Assembly: GCF_023151555.2 (NCBI RefSeq)
Contig: NZ_CP100425.1
Coordinates: 2,666,001 to 2,730,000, forward strand
DNA length: 64,000 nucleotides
Direction of reading: 5' to 3'
Source: Photobacterium sp. CCB-ST2H9
GTDB taxonomy: Bacteria > Pseudomonadota > Gammaproteobacteria > Enterobacterales > Vibrionaceae
Below the pieces are notes generated by a model. That model was not told where the DNA came from. It ran no database searches and saw nothing but the letters and a program-made list of their open reading frames with translations. The position numbers were made by a program, and so were the translations under genes. Below, one piece after another: positions 20,616-31,307 of this stretch. The number at the start of each line of letters is the position of its first letter. Position 1 is the first letter of the stretch.

Positions 20616-22193
20616 TTATTCCCACTCAATGGTTGCCGGTGGCTTACCGGAAACGTCATACACAACACGGGAAATGCCATCGACTTCGTTGATGATCCGG
20701 TTCGATACCCGACCCAGGAAGTCATATGGCAGGTGTGCCCAATGTGCAGTCATGAAGTCGATCGTTTCGACAGCACGCAGAGAGACAACCCAGTCGTACT
20801 TACGACCGTCGCCCATCACACCCACAGAACGCACTGGCAGGAAGACGGTGAAGGCCTGAGAAACCTTGTTGTACAGGTCAGCTTTGTGCAGCTCTTCAAT
20901 GAAGATTGCATCCGCACGACGCAGCAGGTCACAGTAATCTTTCTTCACTTCGCCCAGAACACGCACGCCCAGACCCGGACCCGGGAACGGGTGACGGTAC
21001 AGCATGTTGTAAGGCAGGCCCAGTTCCAGACCAATCTTACGAACTTCGTCTTTGAACAGCTCTTTCAGCGGCTCAACCAGACCCATCGCCATATCTTCAG
21101 GCAGACCGCCCACATTGTGGTGCGACTTGATTACGTGCGCTTTACCGGTCTTTGATGCAGCCGATTCAATCACATCCGGATAAATCGTGCCCTGTGCCAG
21201 CCATTTTGCGTTTTTCAGTTTCTTCGATTCTTCATCGAAAACATCGACAAAGACGTGACCAATGATCTTACGCTTGGCTTCCGGATCCGCTTCACCAGCC
21301 AGTGCAGACAGGAAACGCTCTTCCGCATTCACATGGACAATGTTCAGACCAAAATGGTCACCGAACATTTCCATGACCTGCTCGCCTTCATTCAGACGCA
21401 GCAGACCATTGTCGACAAACACACAGGTCAGCTTGTCGCCGATCGCGCGGTGAATCAGCATCGCCACAACAGAAGAGTCAACACCACCGGACAGGCCCAG
21501 AATCACTTCGTCATCACCGACCTGCTCTTTAATACGGGCAATCGCATCGTCAATGATGGAAGAAGGCGTCCACAGTTTTTCACAGCCACAAATGTTCAGC
21601 ACAAAGTTTTCCAGCAGACGCTGGCCCTGGCGCGTGTGGGTCACTTCCGGATGGAACTGCACACCGTAGAAACGTTTTGCTTCGTTTGCCATAGCAGCGT
21701 ATGGGCAAGTTGAAGTGGCTGCGACTTTCACGAAGTCAGCCGGAATCTCAACCACTTTGTCACCGTGGCTCATCCAGACGTCCAGCAGCGCATTGCCGTC
21801 TTCTGCAACCGCATCTTCGATATTCTTCAGCAGTGCCGTTGGTTCAATGACTTCAACCTGCGCATAACCGAACTCACGCAGATCGGAACCGGCAACTTTA
21901 CCGCCCAGTTGTTCCGCCATCGTTTGCATGCCGTAGCATACACCCAGAACCGGAACACCGGCTTCAAAAACATATTGTGGTGCACGCGGAGAGTTTTCTG
22001 CCGCCACACTCTCCGGACCGCCAGACAGGATAATACCGTTCGGATTGAAATCGCGGATATCCGCCTCATCTACATCCCAGCTCCACAGCTCACAGTACAC
22101 ACCGATTTCACGGATACGACGGGCAATCAGTTGGGTGTATTGGGAACCGAAGTCCAGAATGAGGATACGTTGATCATGAATATTTGTGGTCAT
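20616..22193 (-). CDS. guaA: GMP synthase (glutamine-hydrolysing)
   Basis: 525 aa. Aminates XMP to GMP with glutamine and ATP. The N-terminal class I amidotransferase has nucleophile motif [10 protein letters not shown] (Cys near residue 86) and the catalytic His/Glu in QFHPEVTHT. The ATP-pyrophosphatase domain has the P-loop-like [15 protein letters not shown] near residue 235. The C-terminal dimerisation domain ends in the conserved KPPATIEWE. It is the second gene of guaBA, 126 nt after guaB, with its own terminator downstream. Confidence 0.97.
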   Translation of the reverse strand: MTTNIHDQRILILDFGSQYTQLIARRIREIGVYCELWSWDVDEADIRDFNPNGIILSGGPESVAAENSPRAPQYVFEAGVPVLGVCYGMQTMAEQLGGKVAGSDLREFGYAQVEVIEPTALLKNIEDAVAEDGNALLDVWMSHGDKVVEIPADFVKVAATSTCPYAAMANEAKRFYGVQFHPEVTHTRQGQRLLENFVLNICGCEKLWTPSSIIDDAIARIKEQVGDDEVILGLSGGVDSSVVAMLIHRAIGDKLTCVFVDNGLLRLNEGEQVMEMFGDHFGLNIVHVNAEERFLSALAGEADPEAKRKIIGHVFVDVFDEESKKLKNAKWLAQGTIYPDVIESAASKTGKAHVIKSHHNVGGLPEDMAMGLVEPLKELFKDEVRKIGLELGLPYNMLYRHPFPGPGLGVRVLGEVKKDYCDLLRRADAIFIEELHKADLYNKVSQAFTVFLPVRSVGVMGDGRKYDWVVSLRAVETIDFMTAHWAHLPYDFLGRVSNRIINEVDGISRVVYDVSGKPPATIEWE

Positions 22194-22319
22194 TCAGGCA
22201 GTCTCAAATATCTATTGCAATCAAAAGGAGCGATCAGCCAGCGGCGTACCGCTCCGGAAAAATTCGTCGGTGTTGACGAAGACCGGCGACTGCAGTCACC
22301 AGTCTCAACGTTGTCTATA

Positions 22320-23783
22320 TCAGCCCAGACGGTAGTTCGGAGCTTCTTTGGTAATGGTCACATCGTGAACGTGTGATTCCTGCATACCAGCGCCGGAAAT
22401 ACGTACGAATTCAGCCTTGGTGCGCAAGTCTTCAATGGTCGCAGAACCGGTCAGGCCCATGCTTGAACGCAGGCCGCCCATTTGCTGGTGCACGATTTCT
22501 TTCAGGTGGCCTTTATAAGCCACGCGGCCTTCAATCCCTTCAGGAACCAGCTTGTCTGCTGCATTGTCTGTCTGGAAGTAACGGTCAGAAGAACCTTTAG
22601 ACATAGCACCCAGAGAGCCCATGCCACGGTAAGATTTATATGCACGACCCTGATACAGTTCCACTTCACCCGGTGCTTCTTCAGTACCGGCAAACATAGA
22701 ACCCACCATCACGCAGGATGCACCGGCTGCAATCGCTTTACACATATCGCCCGAGAAACGGATACCACCGTCGGCAATCACAGGAATGTCATACTCATTA
22801 GCAACTGCGGCAGCATCAGCAATGGCTGTAATTTGCGGAACACCAACACCGGTAACAATACGTGTGGTACAGATTGAACCCGGGCCAATCCCGACTTTCA
22901 CTGCACTGACACCCGCTTCAATCAGGGCACGGGCACCTTCAGCTGTCGCCACGTTACCGCCAACAATTGGCAGCTCAGGGAAAGCAGCACGGGTTTCACG
23001 GATACGCTGCAGTACACCTTCAGAATGACCGTGAGATGAGTCAATCAGCAGCACATCCACACCGGCTTCAACCAGCGCTTTCACACGCTCTTCGTTGCCT
23101 GCACCGGCACCCACCGCGGCACCAACTCGCAGACGGCCCTGCTCATCTTTACAGGCGTTTGGCTTACGCTCTGCTTTCTGGAAGTCTTTAGCCGTAATCA
23201 TACCTTTCAGCTGGAACTTGCTGTTCACAACCAGTACTTTTTCGACGCGATGCGCTTGCATCACTGCTTCAACTTCTTCGCGGGAAGCCCCTTCCTTCAC
23301 AGAAGCCAGACGCTCTTTCGGCGTCATCACGCTTTCGACTGTCTGAGTCAGATCGGTAACGAAGCGAACGTCACGGCCGGTGATAATCCCCACCAGCGCA
23401 TGATTGTCATCAACCACAGGGTAACCGGCAAAGCCGTTTTCTTCGGTCAGACGCTTCACATCAGCAATGGTCTGGTAAGGTTTCACCGTTACCGGCTCCT
23501 GAACCACACCCGCTTCAAATTTCTTCACCATACGCACTTCACGTGCCTGTTGTTCGATTGACATATTCTTGTGAATAAAGCCAATCCCCCCTTCCTGGGC
23601 CAACGCAATCGCCAGACGGCCTTCAGTGACTGTATCCATAGAGGCAGACACCATCGGGATATTCAGCGAAATAGTTTTGGTCAGACGGGTGCGCAGATCC
23701 GCAGTGTTAGGAAGTACAGTCGAGTGTGCCGGAACCAGCAGGACATCATCAAAGGTCAAAGCTTCTTGTTTGATACGTAACAT
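22320..23783 (-). CDS. guaB: IMP dehydrogenase
   Basis: 487 aa. Oxidises IMP to XMP with NAD+, the committed step to guanine nucleotides. TIM-barrel core with catalytic cysteine loop [18 protein letters not shown] (Cys near residue 305), the monovalent-cation and IMP-binding residues around it, and the flap near [20 protein letters not shown]. Two CBS domains are inserted at about residues 93-205 ([33 protein letters not shown]). First gene of guaBA. A promoter overlapped by a PurR-like box lies upstream, and xseA is divergent. Confidence 0.97.
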   Translation of the reverse strand: MLRIKQEALTFDDVLLVPAHSTVLPNTADLRTRLTKTISLNIPMVSASMDTVTEGRLAIALAQEGGIGFIHKNMSIEQQAREVRMVKKFEAGVVQEPVTVKPYQTIADVKRLTEENGFAGYPVVDDNHALVGIITGRDVRFVTDLTQTVESVMTPKERLASVKEGASREEVEAVMQAHRVEKVLVVNSKFQLKGMITAKDFQKAERKPNACKDEQGRLRVGAAVGAGAGNEERVKALVEAGVDVLLIDSSHGHSEGVLQRIRETRAAFPELPIVGGNVATAEGARALIEAGVSAVKVGIGPGSICTTRIVTGVGVPQITAIADAAAVANEYDIPVIADGGIRFSGDMCKAIAAGASCVMVGSMFAGTEEAPGEVELYQGRAYKSYRGMGSLGAMSKGSSDRYFQTDNAADKLVPEGIEGRVAYKGHLKEIVHQQMGGLRSSMGLTGSATIEDLRTKAEFVRISGAGMQESHVHDVTITKEAPNYRLG

Positions 23784-23838
23784 CGCAATATCTCACACCA
23801 TGTAAGGTTTTAAAGAAGGGATAAAATATTGCGGACGA

Positions 23839-23867
23839 ATTATACGTACCAAGCAAACGTTTGGCTA
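23839..23867 (-). promoter_or_regulatory. Predicted guaBA promoter with overlapping PurR-like operator
   Basis: On the minus strand a perfect TATAAT is at 23839-23844; a weak -35 (TAGCCA) lies 17 bp before it. The 16-bp AAGCAAACGTTTGGCT at 23851-23866 contains the palindromic PurR core CAAACGTTTG and spans the spacer and -35. This geometry would let PurR block polymerase. guaBA is PurR-regulated in E. coli. Confidence 0.68.
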
Positions 23868-24074
23868 GAAAAAAATAAAAAAAATTAATTGACACTTTTA
23901 ACTTGATACGTAATATATTCCGGTTTAAGTGACCAAGCTGCGGGCCGAAATTCCAGCCCCCATTGCGCCTGTCGGTTTTTCAGCCATCCTCCTGCGACAT
24001 TCATTTGATACTACTATCAAATTCGGGCACCATCTGCTGCAACATCCATTTCCTGAATCACAGGTTACCTTGTC

Positions 24075-25424
24075 GTGAGTCTTTACAATACCGTTTCATC
24101 CCAGAATCAGCGTATCTTTACGGTTTCCAGCCTGAACGCCCAGGTCCGGCTGTTACTGGAAAATGAAATGGGTGTGGTCTGGCTGATCGGAGAATTATCC
24201 AACTTCTCTGCACCAGTTTCCGGACACTGGTATTTCACACTCAAAGACGCACGGGCCCAGGTGAAATGCGCCATGTTCCGGGGCAATAACCAGCGCGTAA
24301 CTTTCCGCCCGGCCAACGGAAATCAGGTGCTGGTCAAGGCAAGGCTGTCATTGTACGAACCGCGTGGTGATTACCAGCTGATTATCGAAAGCATGCAGCC
24401 TGAAGGGGATGGCCGCCTGCAGCAGCAGTTCGAAAAACTGAAAATGCAGCTCGCTGGCGAAGGCCTGTTTGCTCAGACCTTAAAGAAAGCACTGCCGGAA
24501 CAACCGAAACGCGTCGGCATCATCACCTCTAAAACCGGTGCTGCGTTGCATGACATTCTGAATGTCCTCAAACGCCGCGATCCCGGCTTGCCGGTCGTCA
24601 TCTACCCGACGATGGTGCAGGGCGAAGGTGCCGCAATTTCCATTGCTCAGGCGATTGGCCGGGCGAATTCACGCCAGGAATGTGATGTCCTGATTGTTGG
24701 CCGGGGCGGCGGTTCACTGGAAGATCTCTGGGCCTTTAACGAAGAGATTGTTGCCCGAACCATCGCGGCCAGCCAGATCCCGATTATCAGTGCCGTAGGT
24801 CATGAGGTCGATGTCACCATCGCCGATTTTGTCGCGGACATGCGTGCTCCGACACCATCCGCTGCAGCCGAGCTGGTCAGCCGTGATCTCAGCGTACAAA
24901 TGCAGAAAATCACGCAGCGGCAGCAGCATCTACGCCATGCAATGCGCCACTATCTGTCACAACGCCAAAGTCAGCTGGTACGCTGGCAGCACAGGCTCGA
25001 CCGCCAGCATCCGCAAGTTCAGTTGAATCAGCAGAGCCAGCGTCTGGATGAACTGCGCAGCCGTCTTGAAAGAGCGATGCGCAAACAGATCTCTGACAGC
25101 CAGCAACACGTCCATCGCAATGAGTACAAACTGGCGCTTCACTCACCAGCTCAGCGACTGGAAAAACTGAGCTCTCAGCTTGCCACCCAGCAGCGCCGTT
25201 TGCAGGACGCGATGGATCGCCGGCTGGTCAATGCACGGCACCAGCTGGCAATGGCAACAGAAAAACTCGATGCCGTCAGTCCACTGGCAACCTTAGCACG
25301 CGGATACTCCATCACCCGGCATGAAAACGGCCAGGTCATCCGCAGCGCCGCTCAGGTCAAAACCGGAGACACCCTGCAAACGACACTGGCCGACGGAGAA
25401 ATCCGCTCAACCGTGACGGATTAA
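24075..25424 (+). CDS. xseA: Exonuclease VII large subunit
   Basis: 449 aa. Catalytic subunit of exonuclease VII, which degrades single-stranded DNA from both ends and acts with XseB in repair. N-terminal OB-fold (about 13-110, [20 protein letters not shown]), then the catalytic domain with [34 protein letters not shown] and [17 protein letters not shown], then a long Gln/Arg-rich coiled-coil stretch (about 265-400), and a short C-terminal domain with [12 protein letters not shown]. The start is GTG with weak Shine-Dalgarno support. Its stop overlaps by four bases (TTAA) the stop of the convergent ABC gene. Confidence 0.95.
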   Translation: MSLYNTVSSQNQRIFTVSSLNAQVRLLLENEMGVVWLIGELSNFSAPVSGHWYFTLKDARAQVKCAMFRGNNQRVTFRPANGNQVLVKARLSLYEPRGDYQLIIESMQPEGDGRLQQQFEKLKMQLAGEGLFAQTLKKALPEQPKRVGIITSKTGAALHDILNVLKRRDPGLPVVIYPTMVQGEGAAISIAQAIGRANSRQECDVLIVGRGGGSLEDLWAFNEEIVARTIAASQIPIISAVGHEVDVTIADFVADMRAPTPSAAAELVSRDLSVQMQKITQRQQHLRHAMRHYLSQRQSQLVRWQHRLDRQHPQVQLNQQSQRLDELRSRLERAMRKQISDSQQHVHRNEYKLALHSPAQRLEKLSSQLATQQRRLQDAMDRRLVNARHQLAMATEKLDAVSPLATLARGYSITRHENGQVIRSAAQVKTGDTLQTTLADGEIRSTVTD

Positions 25425-27034
25425 GCCGCGTCTTCAACGAGCATACACGCGCTGATCAAACGCTGTGTATACGCCTGCTGCGGATGATCAAAGATCTGCT
25501 CAGGCGTCCCCTGCTCCACCACTTCTCCGCGCTGCATGACCATCACATGATCCGAGATGGCGCGAACCACGGCCAGATCATGGCTGATGAACAGATAACC
25601 GATGTTATGACGCCGCTGAATGTCTTTCAGCAAATCCAGCACTGTCAGCTGTACCGAACGGTCCAGCGCTGAGGTTGGCTCATCCAGCAAAATAAATTTC
25701 GGCTCGAAAATCAGCGCACGGGCAATCGCAATCCGCTGACGCTGGCCGCCGGAAAACTCATGTGGATAACGGTTGATACAGTGCGGATCGAGACGTACTT
25801 CCTGCAGGACCTGACGGGCTTTCTGCATCCGCTCCGACTTGGACATATTCGTGAAGACAGTCAGCGGCTCAGTGATAATCTCACCAATCGTCATGCGGGG
25901 CGACAACGAACCATAAGGGTCCTGGAAGACCATCTGCATGTGGCGTTTCAGCTCAAATCGCTCTGATGCGCTCATCTGACGCATGTTCTTGCCTTCAAAA
26001 GAGATATTGCCGGTTGAAGGCAGCAACTGCATCAGCGCGCGGCCTAAGGTGGATTTACCGGAACCGGATTCACCGACAATCCCCACCGTTTCGCCCTGCC
26101 GCAATGTCAGGCTGATCCCCTTCACCGCTTCGAGGTACTCGGTCGGCTGTCCCATCCAGTTCGATTTCAGCACATAACTGACTTTGACATCATCCGCCTG
26201 AAGAATCACGGGTTCGCTGGCTTTCTCTGCATGCTCTCTCGGCTTAGGTTCAGCGTCCAGCAGCATCCGGGTGTAAGGATGCTCCGGATGATGGAAGACT
26301 TTCTCAACCGTCCCGGTTTCCACAACTTCACCCTGGCACATGACCACCACATCATCGGCAAAGTGTCGGACGACACCCAGATCATGGGTAATAAACAGGA
26401 TTGCCATACCCATTTCAGCCTGAATTTCCTTCAGCAGCGACAGCACCTCAGCCTGTACGGTGACATCCAGCGCAGTGGTCGGCTCATCGGCAATCAGCAG
26501 ATCCGGCTTATTCGCCAACGCCATCGCAATCATGATCCGCTGCAACTGACCACCTGAGAATTCATGCGGATAATGACGAATCCGCTTGTGTGGCTCCGGC
26601 AGATGAACCCGCTTGAACAGGGCCAGCGTTTCTTCCATGGCCTCTTTCGACGAAACATCCCGGTGGCAACGAATTGCTTCAGCCACCTGCTCACCGACCG
26701 GCATATATGGATTGAGCGATGTCATTGGCTCCTGAAAAATCATGGCAATCTTACCGCCCCGAAAACCCCGAAGTACTTTTTCAGGTAAAGCCAGCAGCTC
26801 AGTGCCCTGAAACCAGATCTTGCTGGTCGGATCGACCCTGCCATTTTTCGGCAACAGCCCCATTACCGCACTGGAAGTCACCGATTTCCCCGATCCGGAT
26901 TCACCAACCAGCGCCAGAGTCTGGCCTTTTTCAAGACTGAAACTGACCTGCTTCACCGCATCCACAATGCCGCTCTCCATCGTGAATGCCACGGACAGCG
27001 CTTCGACTGACAGCAATGACTTCTGCATCTTCAT
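25421..27034 (-). CDS. ABC transporter ATP-binding protein with two ATPase domains (YejF-like)
   Basis: 537 aa, carrying two complete oligopeptide-type ABC ATPase domains in one chain. Domain 1: Walker [12 protein letters not shown], signature FSGGQLQR, Walker [13 protein letters not shown]. Domain 2: [36 protein letters not shown]. Each has the OppD/F-type extension ([21 protein letters not shown]). This is the layout of YejF, the ATPase of the YejABEF peptide/microcin C importer, but no permease or binding-protein gene lies beside it. AAGGA before the ATG at 27034 decides the start over an earlier ATG at 27061. A good Fur-box match lies 32 bp upstream, suggesting iron-repressed expression and perhaps a siderophore-related partner. 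Confidence 0.88.
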   Translation of the reverse strand: MKMQKSLLSVEALSVAFTMESGIVDAVKQVSFSLEKGQTLALVGESGSGKSVTSSAVMGLLPKNGRVDPTSKIWFQGTELLALPEKVLRGFRGGKIAMIFQEPMTSLNPYMPVGEQVAEAIRCHRDVSSKEAMEETLALFKRVHLPEPHKRIRHYPHEFSGGQLQRIMIAMALANKPDLLIADEPTTALDVTVQAEVLSLLKEIQAEMGMAILFITHDLGVVRHFADDVVVMCQGEVVETGTVEKVFHHPEHPYTRMLLDAEPKPREHAEKASEPVILQADDVKVSYVLKSNWMGQPTEYLEAVKGISLTLRQGETVGIVGESGSGKSTLGRALMQLLPSTGNISFEGKNMRQMSASERFELKRHMQMVFQDPYGSLSPRMTIGEIITEPLTVFTNMSKSERMQKARQVLQEVRLDPHCINRYPHEFSGGQRQRIAIARALIFEPKFILLDEPTSALDRSVQLTVLDLLKDIQRRHNIGYLFISHDLAVVRAISDHVMVMQRGEVVEQGTPEQIFDHPQQAYTQRLISACMLVEDAA

Positions 27035-27065
27035 ACCTGCATCCTTACTTCTCTCTTCCATAAAT

Positions 27066-27084
27066 AATAATGAGAATTATTGTC
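27066..27084. promoter_or_regulatory. Fur-box-like operator upstream of the ABC ATPase gene
   Basis: AATAATGAGAATTATTGTC matches 15 of 19 positions of the Fur consensus GATAATGATAATCATTATC, with the typical inverted ATAATgA/TtATTgT arms. It starts 32 bp upstream of the ATG. Confidence 0.65.
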
Positions 27085-27192
27085 AAATAAGAATATATCG
27101 AAAGAAGATTGTTGACTACCGCTGAGTATGGTCAAGATACAAAAATTTTACGAAAACCAAGTTCAGATCGGTTTTCGGCTGACTATAACGAT

Positions 27193-27444
27193 TCAGGGCA
27201 ACTTTTCTGCCGGGTGATTCTCTGAAAAACTAAAAGTAATCCGGGCACGGGATTTCGATTTCAGCGCATTGCACTGAGGACAAAAATAGCTGGCGGCTCC
27301 GCAGGCATTCAGTTGTTCCAATGACTGCTCACAGTCCGGACAACGGGCATGTTTGACCACTTCGCGCTTGCAATGCGGGCAATAATAATTTCCTTGCTGC
27401 CAGTCCAGATTCAGCTGACAAACGGGGCACAACGATGATGACAT
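27193..27444 (-). CDS. yfgJ: Small zinc-ribbon protein (YfgJ-like)
   Basis: 83 aa. Four CxxC pairs are visible: CPVC near residue 6, CPHC near 22, CPDC near 35 and CPQC near 55, giving two probable zinc ribbons. The rest is hydrophilic. The E. coli homologue yfgJ also lies between der and xseA, and the same neighbourhood here supports the name. The function is not established. The start ATG at 27444 is the only good one. Upstream is 411 bp without a gene. Confidence 0.8.
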   Translation of the reverse strand: MSSSLCPVCQLNLDWQQGNYYCPHCKREVVKHARCPDCEQSLEQLNACGAASYFCPQCNALKSKSRARITFSFSENHPAEKLP

Positions 27445-27855
27445 GGCGGGAACCTTACACAGGAATGACGTTCAGTCCACATTAGCAGGGATCGACATCT
27501 AAGACATGATCAACGACAAAGTCCGGACTGATCAGCGATCACCCCCTAAAAGAACATTTATCAATACACTTCCCGAAAGCATAAGTTACATGTTCTGCAT
27601 TTGGATTTTAGACAGAATAAAACTCTATTCTTATCGGATTTCCCATGAAGATCCAGAATGATTGAAAACTAAAATGTGATCAGTAATCTGAATGATGTTC
27701 CCGTGTTTACAGGTGTTTAGCCCCACAGCCTGGTGATCAAAAATACGATTGCTCAACAGAATAATCTCCGGCCACGATCCGAAAATTCCGTTCATAAGAT
27801 CATCTCTTGGCTGTCAGGATCAAAAAACCCGGCTCAAAGGCCGGGTTTTTCTGGT
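27445..27855. other. 411-bp intergenic region between yfgJ and der
   Basis: Holds the der terminator at 27819-27850 and presumably the yfgJ promoter. The remaining roughly 370 bp is AT-rich with stop codons in all frames at short intervals. I see no tRNA-like fold or recognisable small RNA. Confidence 0.5.
27819..27850 (-). terminator. Intrinsic terminator after der
   Basis: Symmetric stem AAAACCCGGC / GCCGGGTTTT with a 6-nt loop and T-runs on both sides; on the minus strand it follows the der stop by six nt and ends the long ispG/hisS/bamB/der series. It could also work in the other direction. Confidence 0.9.
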
Positions 27856-29361
27856 TTACTGATTGTTTTCCCTGTTCTTCAGGGCTGTCGTCAGTCGTTT
27901 ACGCTGACGCTCCTGAGAAACCGTCAGTTTCTGACGCTTCACGTTACCATATGGGTTATCACTGTTCTGGAACTGAATGCGGATTGGTGTCCCCATCATT
28001 TCCAGTGTCTTACGGTAATAGTTCATCAGGTAACGTTTGTAAGAGCCCGGAAGATCATTAACCTGGTTACCATGAATGACAACGATTGGCGGGTTATAAC
28101 CACCGGCGTGCGCATATTTCAGCTTCACACGACGGCCACGAATCATTGGCGGTTGGTGATCATCCTGCGCCATTTGCATAATCCGGGTCAGCAGCGAAGT
28201 ACTGATACGCTTGGTCGCAGACTGGTAAGCTTCCTGAACGGATTCATACAGATGACCAACGCCAGTTCCGTGCAGCGCCGAAATAAAGTGGATCCGGGCA
28301 AAGTCAACAAAGCCCAGACGACGGTCCAGCTCAGACTTCACTCGCTCTTTCACTTCATTATCCAGACCATCCCATTTGTTCACTGCAATCACCAGCGAAC
28401 GACCGGCATTCAGGGCAAAGCCCAACAGGCTCAGATCCTGATCAGAAATATTTTCACGGGCATCAATGACCAGCAGGACAACGTTGGCATCTTCAACGGC
28501 TTTCAACGTCTGAATCACCGAGAATTTTTCAACAGCCTCGTTCATATTCTTCCGGCGACGCACACCCGCAGTATCAATCAGCACATAGTCCTGGCCGTCA
28601 CGCTCCATTGGGATATAGATGGAGTCACGTGTGGTTCCCGGCATGTCATACACGACCACCCGTTCTTCACCCAGGATCCGGTTCGTCAGGGTCGACTTAC
28701 CCACATTCGGACGACCGATAATTGCCAGCTTGATTGGCTGTTCCTGCAGACGTTTGTAAGCTGCCTCAGCATCTTCTTCCGTCAGGTTCGCTTTTTCGAT
28801 CGCCTCAACAGAGTCCAGTGACTCAATATCAACGAACTCTTCATCTTCGGCATGCTCTGCTTTCCATGCTTCCACGAACGGAGCCAGTGCACGTTCCATC
28901 AGCGCAGTCACACCACGGTTCTGCGCCGCGGCAATCTGGTGCATTTCATCAACACCCAGTTGCCAGAAGTCTGCACAGGCACTGTCGGCATCAATGCCGT
29001 CAATCTTGTTCACCACCAGAAACGTTGGTTTCTGCCGGCTGCGCAGGTGCTTGGCAATGGCTTCATCAGCCGCCGTCAGACCAGCACGGCCATCCACCAG
29101 AAACAGCACAACGTCTGCTTCTTCAATCGCCAGCAGCGACTGCTCGGCCATTTTGGTTTCAACGCCTTCTTCTGAACCGTCGATACCGCCGGTGTCGATG
29201 ACAATAAATTCGTTCTCTTCGAGCTCAGCTCGACCGTACTTACGATCCCTGGTTAGGCCAGGAAAGTCAGCGACCAGCGCATCCCGGGTGCGAGTAAGAC
29301 GGTTAAACAACGTCGATTTACCCACATTCGGGCGCCCGACAAGGGCAACTACAGGAATCAT
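27856..29361 (-). CDS. der: Ribosome biogenesis GTPase Der (EngA)
   Basis: 501 aa. An essential GTPase for 50S subunit assembly. Two G domains in tandem, each with a P-loop GRPNVGKST (near residues 9 and 215), followed by a KH-like C-terminal domain (about 360-450, [15 protein letters not shown] at its border). G3 motifs DTGG and DTAG and the NKxD motifs NKIDG and NKWDG are all present. The acidic linker ([20 protein letters not shown]) between the G domains is family-typical in gammaproteobacteria. A clean ATG at 29361; bamB ends 151 nt upstream. Confidence 0.97.
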   Translation of the reverse strand: MIPVVALVGRPNVGKSTLFNRLTRTRDALVADFPGLTRDRKYGRAELEENEFIVIDTGGIDGSEEGVETKMAEQSLLAIEEADVVLFLVDGRAGLTAADEAIAKHLRSRQKPTFLVVNKIDGIDADSACADFWQLGVDEMHQIAAAQNRGVTALMERALAPFVEAWKAEHAEDEEFVDIESLDSVEAIEKANLTEEDAEAAYKRLQEQPIKLAIIGRPNVGKSTLTNRILGEERVVVYDMPGTTRDSIYIPMERDGQDYVLIDTAGVRRRKNMNEAVEKFSVIQTLKAVEDANVVLLVIDARENISDQDLSLLGFALNAGRSLVIAVNKWDGLDNEVKERVKSELDRRLGFVDFARIHFISALHGTGVGHLYESVQEAYQSATKRISTSLLTRIMQMAQDDHQPPMIRGRRVKLKYAHAGGYNPPIVVIHGNQVNDLPGSYKRYLMNYYRKTLEMMGTPIRIQFQNSDNPYGNVKRQKLTVSQERQRKRLTTALKNRENNQ

Positions 29362-29448
29362 AATGAGTTTACCTCTATATTTTTCATCATCTTAATGCAG
29401 CCATGTTTGTCTCAAACGACAATCACGACGTCACGGGTAGAATAACAA

Positions 29449-29479
29449 CGGCCCCTGATGCAAAAACAAACAGGAGCCG
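29449..29479 (-). other. Hairpin between bamB and der
   Basis: CGGCCCCTG and CAGGAGCCG pair at eight of nine positions around a 13-nt loop. On the minus strand it is followed by TTGTTATT, so it may be a partial terminator lowering der relative to bamB. Support is modest. Confidence 0.45.
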
Positions 29480-29512
29480 AAGCGTTAATCTTATCACAGA
29501 ATGCAGCTGTGA

Positions 29513-30670
29513 CTAAGGCAAATGCATTTTGCTCAGTTTGCCTTCTCTGGTTACCACCAGATAGCCATCGGCCAGTGCCAGCGGCGGAACGCTAATCCCG
29601 CTGCCATCCGTTTGTTGCTGAGCAACAAATTCACCACTGCGGGGATCCAGCCAGTGCAGGTATCCGAGGCTGTCGCCAACCACCAGTTTCCCGTTAATCA
29701 CCGACGGTGCACTGAGAATGCGGTGAGCCAGATCTGTATTCTGCCACAGCTCAGTCCCGCTGCGGATATCAACGGCAACCAGATGGTCATCCGCAGTCAC
29801 CAGAAACAGCACGCCTGAATCAATCACAAAATCAGTCGCTGAGGAATAATTACGTTTCCACACCTGCTGACCGCTGCGAAGATCAATGGCTACCAGATTT
29901 CCGTTATATCCTGCGGTATAGAGACGATTGCCCTCAACAACAGGCGCTGCATCCACATCAACCAGGCGATCAATTTCCGTCGCACCCTGAGGCTGACCAA
30001 CCGGCTGTTGCCAGATCAGCTGACCATTACGGATGAAAGCACCCGCAAGACGACCATTGGCCTGTCCCCAGAAAACACCGCCGGAAATCGAGACCGGGGC
30101 ACTGTCACCGCGCAGAGTTAATGTAGGAACATCACTGCTGATTTGCCATTTGGTCACACCCGTCTGGGCATCCATTGCCTGAAGAATGCCACGGCTGGTA
30201 TTGACCATCACCATGCCTTCATCAGCCAAAGGTTTCGCCAGCACTTCGCCGTCGACATCAACCCGCCAGACTTCTTCACCGGTTTCCGCATCCAGAGCAA
30301 TCACTTCTGCATTTTCGCTGCCGATGAAAACTTTATTGTAAGCCACCGACAGACCACCAGAGAGCTTCGCATTCTCTTCAGCGTGAACCTGATGTTCCCA
30401 GATCTGTTTCCCCGTACTCGGATCCAGTGCTTCAACCACCCCATCCCGGCTGGCAACATACAGTTTGCCGTAGCCGGTTACAGGTGCCAGACGAGAATAG
30501 AAATGCTGTACACCTTCGCCGATATTACGAGCCCAATCCTGAACGGGTTTGAACTGGTTTTCAACAGCAGGTAACGGAGCCATTTGCACCGCTTCTTCTT
30601 CGCTGGCACAGCCGCTCAAAACACTCAGAGTGACCGCCAGGGCTACGGCTTGCTTCAATAGCTTGCGCAT
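29513..30670 (-). CDS. bamB: Outer membrane assembly lipoprotein BamB
   Basis: 385 aa. A lipoprotein of the BAM complex, which inserts beta-barrel proteins into the outer membrane. N-terminal signal with lipobox LSVLSGC, so the mature protein begins at Cys21. The rest is an eight-bladed PQQ-like beta-propeller: repeated blades such as VVEALDPSTGKQIWEHQV, VIALDAETGEEVWRVDV, LVAIDLRSGQQVWKRN and LVAVDIRSGTELWQNT are visible. It lies 12 nt after yfgM and before der, the usual order. Confidence 0.97.
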   Translation of the reverse strand: MRKLLKQAVALAVTLSVLSGCASEEEAVQMAPLPAVENQFKPVQDWARNIGEGVQHFYSRLAPVTGYGKLYVASRDGVVEALDPSTGKQIWEHQVHAEENAKLSGGLSVAYNKVFIGSENAEVIALDAETGEEVWRVDVDGEVLAKPLADEGMVMVNTSRGILQAMDAQTGVTKWQISSDVPTLTLRGDSAPVSISGGVFWGQANGRLAGAFIRNGQLIWQQPVGQPQGATEIDRLVDVDAAPVVEGNRLYTAGYNGNLVAIDLRSGQQVWKRNYSSATDFVIDSGVLFLVTADDHLVAVDIRSGTELWQNTDLAHRILSAPSVINGKLVVGDSLGYLHWLDPRSGEFVAQQQTDGSGISVPPLALADGYLVVTREGKLSKMHLP

Positions 30671-30682
30671 GGTCTGCCGCCT

Positions 30683-31294
30683 TTACTGGGCCAAATCGTC
30701 AAGTTTGATTTGCAAAGCCGGAGAAGCACCCAGTTCATTCGCGCTGAGGTAAGCTTCACGGGCTGCAGACTTGTCACCTTTTTGCAGCAAAATATCACCG
30801 CGCAGTTCAGCAACTTTACCTTTCCAGCTTTCTGCTTTCACTTTATCCAGTTCAGCCAGCGCCTCATCATAAGACTTCTGAGCTGCCAGAATACGAGCCA
30901 GACGTGTATGTGCAACAGGTAACAAAGCGATATCATCCGTATGGCTGATCGCCCAGTTCAGCTGTTCAGCGGCCGCATCCAGATCACCTTGGTCAATCTG
31001 TACTTTCGCCAACTGCAAAGCTGCCAGGACAGCGTACTGAGTGCTCTCATAATCATGAATGAAAGTTTGCGCCTGACTCACCGCGCCGTCATTACCACTG
31101 TTCAGTGCCTGCACTGTCTGAGTATAGGCTTCAGAGGCCTGCTCTTTCGCAGCCTGCACTTCAGCCTGATAATAACGCCATCCGTAAAGGCCACCCAGAC
31201 CTAATACGGCGCCAAGAACCACGGCTTTGCCGTTTTCCTTGATCCATGCCTTAATGATTTCAATCTGTTGCTCTTCAGTGGTATTGACGTCCAC
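30683..31294 (-). CDS. yfgM: Periplasmic chaperone-associated TPR protein YfgM
   Basis: 203 aa, starting at a GTG with AGGAC just upstream. One transmembrane segment near residues 22-42 (AVVLGAVLGLGGLYGWRYY) anchors a periplasmic TPR-rich domain. In E. coli YfgM associates with PpiD and the SecYEG translocon and helps hand over secreted proteins. Here TPR-like helices run through about residues 55-200 (LARILAAQKSYDEALAELDK, LLQKGDKSAAREAYLSA). It sits 13 nt downstream of hisS and 12 nt upstream of bamB, as in related genomes. Confidence 0.93.
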   Translation of the reverse strand: MDVNTTEEQQIEIIKAWIKENGKAVVLGAVLGLGGLYGWRYYQAEVQAAKEQASEAYTQTVQALNSGNDGAVSQAQTFIHDYESTQYAVLAALQLAKVQIDQGDLDAAAEQLNWAISHTDDIALLPVAHTRLARILAAQKSYDEALAELDKVKAESWKGKVAELRGDILLQKGDKSAAREAYLSANELGASPALQIKLDDLAQ

Positions 31295-31307
31295 GTCCTG
31301 TCCTCTC

